A model generated the notes under the pieces. It was given only the letters and a program-made list of their open reading frames with translations, was not told the DNA's origin and ran no database searches. The position numbers and the translations under genes were made by a program. From CALOCN01 sp942491735 (GTDB lineage Bacteria; Eisenbacteria; RBG-16-71-46; JABDJR01), in contig CALOCN010000014.1 in assembly GCA_942491735.1 (NCBI GenBank), forward strand, positions 2,480,001 through 2,544,000: a DNA stretch of 64,000 nucleotides. Reading direction: 5' to 3'. Positions 58,792-64,000 of the stretch are shown here, one piece after another. Every line of letters starts with the position of its first letter. Position 1 is the stretch's first letter.

Positions 58792-60420
58792 TCAGCGTCC
58801 CGGGGCGAACCGGTCGCCGAAGAAATCCCCCGCGTTCCAGCGCGGACGTTCATCCGCGTTGGCCACATCCAGACCGATGAGCAGGTTGATCTGGGTGAAT
58901 CGCCGGGCCGCTTCCCAGTCGAAGTGCTGGGTCATGTCGTCCCGCTGGGTGTGGTAGACGTCACGCATCCACCCCGTCGCGTCGACGCCGCCCGACGGCA
59001 CCGCACCCCGGCCGCCCGCGACGAGGAAGACCGCGGGGACCCCCTTGCGGACAAACGAGAACTGGTCACTGCGGACGAAGATGACCTCCTCCGGCATGGG
59101 GTCCGGGCTCGTCGCCACGCCGACCCGCGAGGCGGCCCGCTCCACGATCCCCTGGAACGACGAGTGCTCCGCCCCGAAGGCGATCACGTCCTCGAGCGGG
59201 CCGAGCATGAGGAACATGTCGAGGTTCACGTTCCCCACGACGTCCTTCATGGGAACGGTGGGATGGGTACAGAAGTACTCCGAGCCCAGCAGTCCCTTCT
59301 CCTCGCCCGCCACGGCAAGAAAGAGGATCGATCGCCGGGGACGCTCCTCCATCCCGGTCAGGACCCGGGCTGCCTCCAGCAGCACCGCGATCCCCGACGC
59401 GTTGTCATAGGCTCCGTTGTAGATCCGGTCCCCGTCCACCGGCTCCCCCACCCCCAGGTGATCGAGGTGACCGCTGAACACCACCACCTCGTGCCGGAGC
59501 GTGGGGTCGCTCCCCCGAAGCAACCCGGCCACGTTGGGGGATCGCACCTCCGCGTGCCGGCTCTCCATGGTGAAGCTTCCGGTCCAGCCGAACTCGAAGG
59601 AACGCGGCTCCCCGGATTCCATGGCTTCCATGGCCTCTTCGAGCGGCACCGGGGAGGCGGTGAACAGGCGTTCCACCCCTTCCGGGCTCAGGACGAGCCC
59701 CATGCGAAGCTCCGGGAACACGCCATGGACTTCGCCCGCGTTGTTCATCCATCGCATGCTGGAGATCTTCGAGTTGATGACGCTGCGTTCCCAGGGGCGC
59801 TTGGCCGCTTCCCTGGGTTTTCGGAACGAGAACATCCCGACCGCCCCGTGGGCGACCGCGGTCTCGTTCTTCACCAGCTTCGACGAGTAGTAGGCGCGCT
59901 GGTTGTGATCGAAGGTGGGAGGCGCCCCACGCAGCACCACCACGATCTTCCCCGAAACGTCGATCCCGGCGTAGTCGTCGTACCCCGCCTCGGGAGCGCT
60001 GACCCCGTACCCGACGAAAACGAGCGGAGCTTCCAGTTCGGCTTGTTCCCGCATCGGGTCCCCGGACATGAGGTAGTCGCGGGCGTAGACCAGCGCCTCG
60101 TGCCGGCCGTCCCCGTGCAATTCGGCACGGCAACCCTCCTCGACCTGGTCCGTGCGGCGAAAATCGATCCACTGCAGGTAACCCTCCTCCCCCGCCGGCT
60201 CCAACCCCAGCACCTGGAACTGGGTCGCCACATACCGGGCGGCCAGCTCGTACCCGCGGGTTCCGGTCTCCCGGCCTTCCAGGAGATCATGGGCGAGGTA
60301 CGCCATGTGGGCTTCGATGGCCTCGGGGCGGACCGCATCCAGGCCCTCGGGGAGCCCCGCCCCGGACGGGACGGGAGTGACCGCGGCCAACAACACGAAG
60401 AGAGCAGGGAGGCGACGCAT
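58792..60420 (-). CDS. Secreted M28-family aminopeptidase with PA domain
   Basis: This 542-residue zinc exopeptidase has a signal peptide (1-22) and a PA domain (about 125-215, including VFVGYGVSAPEAGYDDYAG). The catalytic M28 part has SGHLDHLGV (His, Asp ligands), NGAYDNASGIAVLLEAA (bridging Asp), FLAVAGEEKGLLGSEYF (catalytic Glu pair), GNVNLDMF (Asp ligand) and YHTQRDDMTQHF (final His). All metal ligands appear present. It lies 9 nt after the D-threonine aldolase-like gene. Confidence 0.92.
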   Translation of the reverse strand: MRRLPALFVLLAAVTPVPSGAGLPEGLDAVRPEAIEAHMAYLAHDLLEGRETGTRGYELAARYVATQFQVLGLEPAGEEGYLQWIDFRRTDQVEEGCRAELHGDGRHEALVYARDYLMSGDPMREQAELEAPLVFVGYGVSAPEAGYDDYAGIDVSGKIVVVLRGAPPTFDHNQRAYYSSKLVKNETAVAHGAVGMFSFRKPREAAKRPWERSVINSKISSMRWMNNAGEVHGVFPELRMGLVLSPEGVERLFTASPVPLEEAMEAMESGEPRSFEFGWTGSFTMESRHAEVRSPNVAGLLRGSDPTLRHEVVVFSGHLDHLGVGEPVDGDRIYNGAYDNASGIAVLLEAARVLTGMEERPRRSILFLAVAGEEKGLLGSEYFCTHPTVPMKDVVGNVNLDMFLMLGPLEDVIAFGAEHSSFQGIVERAASRVGVATSPDPMPEEVIFVRSDQFSFVRKGVPAVFLVAGGRGAVPSGGVDATGWMRDVYHTQRDDMTQHFDWEAARRFTQINLLIGLDVANADERPRWNAGDFFGDRFAPGR

Positions 60421-60429
60421 GGGTATCTC

Positions 60430-61605
60430 CTAGGTGGGCATATCGAACGGCGCGTCATGGGCACGGGCCGACACGCGAACGATCCGCGCCGAATCGCCGT
60501 CGACCAGGAGCGCGGTCTCGGCAAGGTTCACGGTCGGACACACATGCCGAGGCGCGAGCATCAGCACGTCACCCCGGCGCGGGGTGGATCCTCCCTGGAC
60601 CTCGATGGGCAGGTGTTCCTCGCTCGGTTCCGCTGGGAGCAGGTCGGGGCGCCCGATCACCGCGGCAATGGGGCGCCCCGCCTCCGAAGCGAGGGCCTTG
60701 GTCCCCGCGTCACAGGTAACCCAACCCTCGCGGGGGTGACTCACCACCCGCGTCGCGACCAGGGCCGCGGGCACCAACCCGGCCCCGGGGAGCTCCGCTT
60801 CGGACAGGAGGTCGTGGAATACCAGGGTTCCGGGGGAGACGCGATGGCGGGGGTGTTCTCCGGCAAACGGCTCGAAGGCGAGGGCGTCGAGCAGGGTCGG
60901 CGTCCCGCTGGTGACGATCTCCGGACACGCCACGCCGGACGTGGCCAGGAACGACACCAGGTCCACCACCCGCGTGTAGACCGCGAACGCCGAGGTCCGC
61001 CGGAGCGAAGGATCCATCGCGTCCAGATGACCGTCGTACACATGCAGGCCCCGGAACCGGGGCCCCGCCGCCCGCGCCACCGCGGCAATGTCATTGGACC
61101 GGGCTTCGGGAATGCCGGTCCGGTTCATTCCGGGGTTCACGTCGACATGGATGCCCAGGACCGGGGCGACCTCGGCCACGCGTTCCTCGGCCTCGACCAG
61201 CACCGACACCCGCACCCCGGGGTGCCGTGTGGCCAGCACTCCGGCGCGATCCAGGGCCGGCCCCACCAGTGGATAGGCGAGCAGGACGTCGACGCCCGGG
61301 TCGTCCCGTTCGCCGACCAGTTCCAGGAGCGTCTCGAGTTCCCGCGTGGTGGCGCACTTGAAGTGACGGATCCCCGCATCCAGCAGCATGGCCCACACCG
61401 CCGGGGTCTTGGTCGTCTTGAGATGGCACCGCCACCGGTCCGGGTTTCCGCCCGCCATGGCCAGCACCGTGGCCACGTTGCGGCGCACCCGCGGCGCATC
61501 GATGACCAGGGCAGGGGTCATCAGTCGCTCCAGCAGCGCACCCGGTAGCCGAACCGACGCGGGGTCCAGCGCGGCAAAGGTACGGGGCACCCCGGGCAGC
61601 CTCAC
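60430..61605 (-). CDS. D-threonine aldolase/D-serine dehydratase-like PLP enzyme
   Basis: This 391-residue fold-type III PLP enzyme has an alanine-racemase-like barrel. TPALVIDAPRVRRNV and HLKTTKTPAVWAMLLDAG contain the candidate PLP lysine (Lys63), and a C-terminal beta domain ends with APRHVCPTVNLAE. There the His-x-Cys corresponds to the metal site of D-threonine aldolases and D-serine dehydratases. It may degrade D-amino acids. The GTG start overlaps the kinase-TPR stop (GTGA). Confidence 0.88.
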   Translation of the reverse strand: MRLPGVPRTFAALDPASVRLPGALLERLMTPALVIDAPRVRRNVATVLAMAGGNPDRWRCHLKTTKTPAVWAMLLDAGIRHFKCATTRELETLLELVGERDDPGVDVLLAYPLVGPALDRAGVLATRHPGVRVSVLVEAEERVAEVAPVLGIHVDVNPGMNRTGIPEARSNDIAAVARAAGPRFRGLHVYDGHLDAMDPSLRRTSAFAVYTRVVDLVSFLATSGVACPEIVTSGTPTLLDALAFEPFAGEHPRHRVSPGTLVFHDLLSEAELPGAGLVPAALVATRVVSHPREGWVTCDAGTKALASEAGRPIAAVIGRPDLLPAEPSEEHLPIEVQGGSTPRRGDVLMLAPRHVCPTVNLAETALLVDGDSARIVRVSARAHDAPFDMPT

Positions 61606-64000
61606 CCGGAGAGCCGCGCCAGACCGGCCCGGGCCCCGCGGATGAACTCGAGATCGCGATCCGCATCGCCCCAGGTGTCGAGCACGGTGCGATAGGCCTT
61701 CGAGGCCCGTTCCCCGTCCCCGAGCCCCTCGTAGGCCATGCCGCTCCAGTACGCCTTGTGCATGGACCAGTAGGCACTGGACGGGTTGTAGTCCTCGAGG
61801 TAGGGCAGGGCCTCTTCGAACTCCCCCTGGCTGATGAGGTATCTGGCCAGTTCCGCGCCGTTGGCCGGGTTCCGCTGGTTCGGCGGAAACTCCATGAACG
61901 ATCGCAACGCGGCAATCATGGCCAGCGTGTCGGTAGCGGCGTAGGCCTCGAAGATGGTCGCGACCGCGTCCGGGATGTAGTGCATGTTCGCGGGCAGGGT
62001 GCGGCGCATCGCGGACACGGTGGCCTCGAGTTCCGGCCGTGCTTCATCCGCCAGCGAGGGGTCGATCTCGACCGCGGTGGTGGGATACCCGCTCCCCTGC
62101 ATGGGGCTGGCGTAGGACCTCCCCCGCTCGAGCCAGGCGAGACAACTGTCCGGCTCCTCGATGTACTGGGAGTAGGTGGCCAGGCGGCGGTGGCCGGCAA
62201 AGATCATCGCGGTATCCCCGAGCGCGAAGGCATGGCTGAGCGCCTTGCGCGCATGGGAAAGGGTCTCATCGAACCGCCCCTCCCACATCGAGATCCCGCA
62301 GCGCATACTCTCCGCCCGTAGCGCCCATTGCGCATCCCCCGGCTTCACTTCCTCGATGAGATCGGTGTAGCCGCGGGCCCGTGCATAGTCCCCCTCGCGA
62401 ATGGCCAGTTCGGCCATGTCGTTGAGCACCGCCGGATCCCCGGGGAACTTTGCCCGGAATCGCTCGTAGGCCGCGAGGGCCGCCCCGTAGTTCTCCTTCG
62501 CATTGTAGAGAACGCCCAGCTGCTCGTACCCGGTGGGAGACTCCGGGTGGGCGCCCACGTAGCGCTCCATGAGGGCGATGGCCCGATCGTACTCCTGAAA
62601 GTTGCGCAGATCCTGGGCGTAGAGCTGCAGGGCGAACGGATACTCCGGGTCGATGGCCAGCACCTTCTCGAACTGGGCGAATCCGGTCGTGGTATCGGCC
62701 ACGAAGCCGACCACCACCGCTCCATAGAGCGCCAGGGCCTCCTTGTCGTCCGGGTAGGCGTTGACGAACGCCTCCATCTTGGTCTGGACCCCGCTGAAAT
62801 CCCGGCGCAGCCAGACATCGGCGTAGATGTCCAGTCGTTGGCGTTCACGGGGAGAGAGTGCGTCCTTGCGTTCCAGTGCCTTCTCGAACCAGGGGGCGCC
62901 CTCCTGCTCCCGCCCTTCGAACACATGGGTCATCCCCAGGCGGACATAGGGAAGAACAAACGTGGAGTCGACATCCATCGCTTCCCGGAACAGGACCCGC
63001 GCCTCGTCGCCGAAGCCGAGCATGAGCTTCTCGTTGCCCAGGTGGTAGGCCCGATAGGCGGCTGCGGATCCGGTGGGGCGGTCGGAGGATGTTTCCGCGG
63101 TCTGCGCCATATGGAGACGGTTGGCCACCGTGCCGGTCAGACTCTCCACAAGCCCGAAGGCATCGACTCCCACCACCTTGTCGGCGTGGAGCATGGAACC
63201 GGTATGCGCATCCTCGATCCGGGTGTCGATGCGGATCTGGTCGCCCAGCCGATAGTACGACCCGGACAGAACGCGCGTCGCCCCCAGCCGACGGCCGGCG
63301 GCCACGAGTTCCCCGTGACTCGCCGACCTGGGGTCCGTCCCGGAGCGCTTGAGCTCATCCTGGACCCGTTCCAGGCTGACCAGGTTCAGTTCCTCGATCT
63401 GGGCGAGATCGGTGAGGAGGATCTCGGGGAGGCCGGTGGCGAGCCACGCCAGTTCCTCGTCCCCGGTCTTGTTCTCGAAACGGAGGATGGCCAGGCTCGG
63501 CTCGCCCGCCGTCGCCGGCGGGGACCCGGTGTCCCGCCCGCGCAGGGCGTTGACCCCGGCCAGCACGGCCAGCGCCGCCAGGACCGCGACCGCACCCCGC
63601 ACCCACCAGCGACGGGTGGAGGGGGCCCGGCGCCGCGCGACCGCGGAGCGCTCAACCGAGAGCTCCGAGTGGGAGATCCCGCTGTCGAACTCGCGCCGCA
63701 GGGTGCGCAGGTCCGAGACCAGTTCCTGGGTGTCCTGGTACCGGTCGTCCGGGTGCTTGGCCAGACAGCGATCGATGATCGCCTCGAGGCTCTCGGGGAT
63801 CCCCGCGTTGTGGGCCCGGGGCCGGTCGTGTTCGCTCTCCAGGATCCTGGCCAGGATCGCGACCTGGGTGCTGCCGGTGAACGGCGTATGCCCGGTGGTC
63901 AGCCGGTAGAGCAGGACTCCGAAGGAAAAGATATCCGACCGGGTATCGAGCGGTTCCCCCTGCGCCTGCTCCGGCGACATGTAGGTCACCGTACCCACGA
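61602..64000 (-). CDS. Membrane Ser/Thr kinase with TolB-like and TPR domains (5' end outside window)
   Basis: Nearly 800 residues of the C-terminal part are seen. The frame is open at the right window edge within the kinase activation segment (GTVTYMSPEQAQGEPLDTRSD), so the ATP-binding loop and HRD motif lie outside. A single membrane helix (about 50 residues after the kinase domain; WWVRGAVAVLAALAVLAGV) leads to a TolB/FlgO-like domain. This begins PSLAILRFENKTGDEELAWL and contains GATRVLSGSYYRLGDQIRID. A long TPR array then runs to the C-terminus. It should sense an extracytoplasmic signal or partner. Confidence 0.9.
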   Translation of the reverse strand, partial: VGTVTYMSPEQAQGEPLDTRSDIFSFGVLLYRLTTGHTPFTGSTQVAILARILESEHDRPRAHNAGIPESLEAIIDRCLAKHPDDRYQDTQELVSDLRTLRREFDSGISHSELSVERSAVARRRAPSTRRWWVRGAVAVLAALAVLAGVNALRGRDTGSPPATAGEPSLAILRFENKTGDEELAWLATGLPEILLTDLAQIEELNLVSLERVQDELKRSGTDPRSASHGELVAAGRRLGATRVLSGSYYRLGDQIRIDTRIEDAHTGSMLHADKVVGVDAFGLVESLTGTVANRLHMAQTAETSSDRPTGSAAAYRAYHLGNEKLMLGFGDEARVLFREAMDVDSTFVLPYVRLGMTHVFEGREQEGAPWFEKALERKDALSPRERQRLDIYADVWLRRDFSGVQTKMEAFVNAYPDDKEALALYGAVVVGFVADTTTGFAQFEKVLAIDPEYPFALQLYAQDLRNFQEYDRAIALMERYVGAHPESPTGYEQLGVLYNAKENYGAALAAYERFRAKFPGDPAVLNDMAELAIREGDYARARGYTDLIEEVKPGDAQWALRAESMRCGISMWEGRFDETLSHARKALSHAFALGDTAMIFAGHRRLATYSQYIEEPDSCLAWLERGRSYASPMQGSGYPTTAVEIDPSLADEARPELEATVSAMRRTLPANMHYIPDAVATIFEAYAATDTLAMIAALRSFMEFPPNQRNPANGAELARYLISQGEFEEALPYLEDYNPSSAYWSMHKAYWSGMAYEGLGDGERASKAYRTVLDTWGDADRDLEFIRGARAGLARLSG

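Noticed and set aside
1..64000. Mobile elements, CRISPR arrays, prophage or restriction-modification genes
   Set aside because: No transposase, integrase, terminal inverted repeats, regularly spaced repeats or nuclease/methylase pairs were found. The single methyltransferase at 39422 has no DNA-modification motif.

Overview
The window is GC-rich bacterial chromosome, densely coded, with no insertion sequence, phage gene, integrase or CRISPR array that I can see. Several traits suggest a diderm of an under-described FCB-type lineage (Candidatus Eisenbacteria or Krumholzibacteriota would fit). These are Omp85/TamB proteins, secreted proteins ending in a FlgD/T9SS-like sorting domain, eukaryote-like Ser/Thr kinases fused to TPR arrays, and many peptidase-propeller fusions. 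The phylum is inferred; the window has no 16S rRNA.

Layout. 1-13000 (minus) holds rplM-rpsI and then rpsB-tsf-pyrH-frr-uppS-cdsA-dxr-[glycosyltransferase]-rseP-tamA/bamA-tamB, a conserved translation/envelope cluster with a GT4 enzyme inserted. A bacilliredoxin and mtnA follow at 13.1-14.6 kb. 14.7-18.4 kb (plus) is an SGNH hydrolase-carbamoyltransferase-SxtJ-DUF5989 cassette. 18.4-23.5 kb (minus) is recJ-rel-dtd-maf-small membrane protein. 23.6-29.3 kb (minus) is a translationally coupled run: an outer-membrane peptidase/propeller/barrel fusion, a PQQ propeller, a small membrane protein and a propeller lipoprotein. rnpB (RNase P RNA), an RNase HI-like gene, a zinc-ribbon coiled-coil protein and tRNA-Val(CAC) follow.

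31.3-37.1 kb carries a TerB-DnaJ protein, a YfhO-type membrane protein, a sulfatase, a tRNA with CAU anticodon and a MscS channel. 37.1-42 kb (minus) has a secreted PA-domain metalloprotease with a small secreted partner, a methyltransferase and a membrane-TPR protein. 42-47.1 kb (plus) has a very large kinase-ATPase-TPR regulator and an AAA+ ATPase of unknown role. 47.1-51.5 kb has yceI and marR, divergent from an OmpA-like protein, a membrane coiled-coil protein and an ECF sigma/FecR pair. 51.5-56.6 kb (minus) has an NHL propeller, a 1129-residue metzincin-like secreted protein and a second small secreted partner. 56.9-64 kb has hemN, an RsbW-like ATPase, an M28 aminopeptidase, a D-threonine aldolase-like PLP enzyme and a TPR kinase cut by the window end.

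Translation is often coupled through 4-nt ATGA/GTGA/TTGA overlaps. Several genes instead have a TANNNT -10-like hexamer 6-8 nt before the start codon and no Shine-Dalgarno sequence, which suggests leaderless mRNAs. No complete new defence or mobile system is visible. The most interesting under-described parts are the carbamoyltransferase cassette, the kinase-ATPase-TPR/AAA+ pair and the metalloprotease-barrel fusion.
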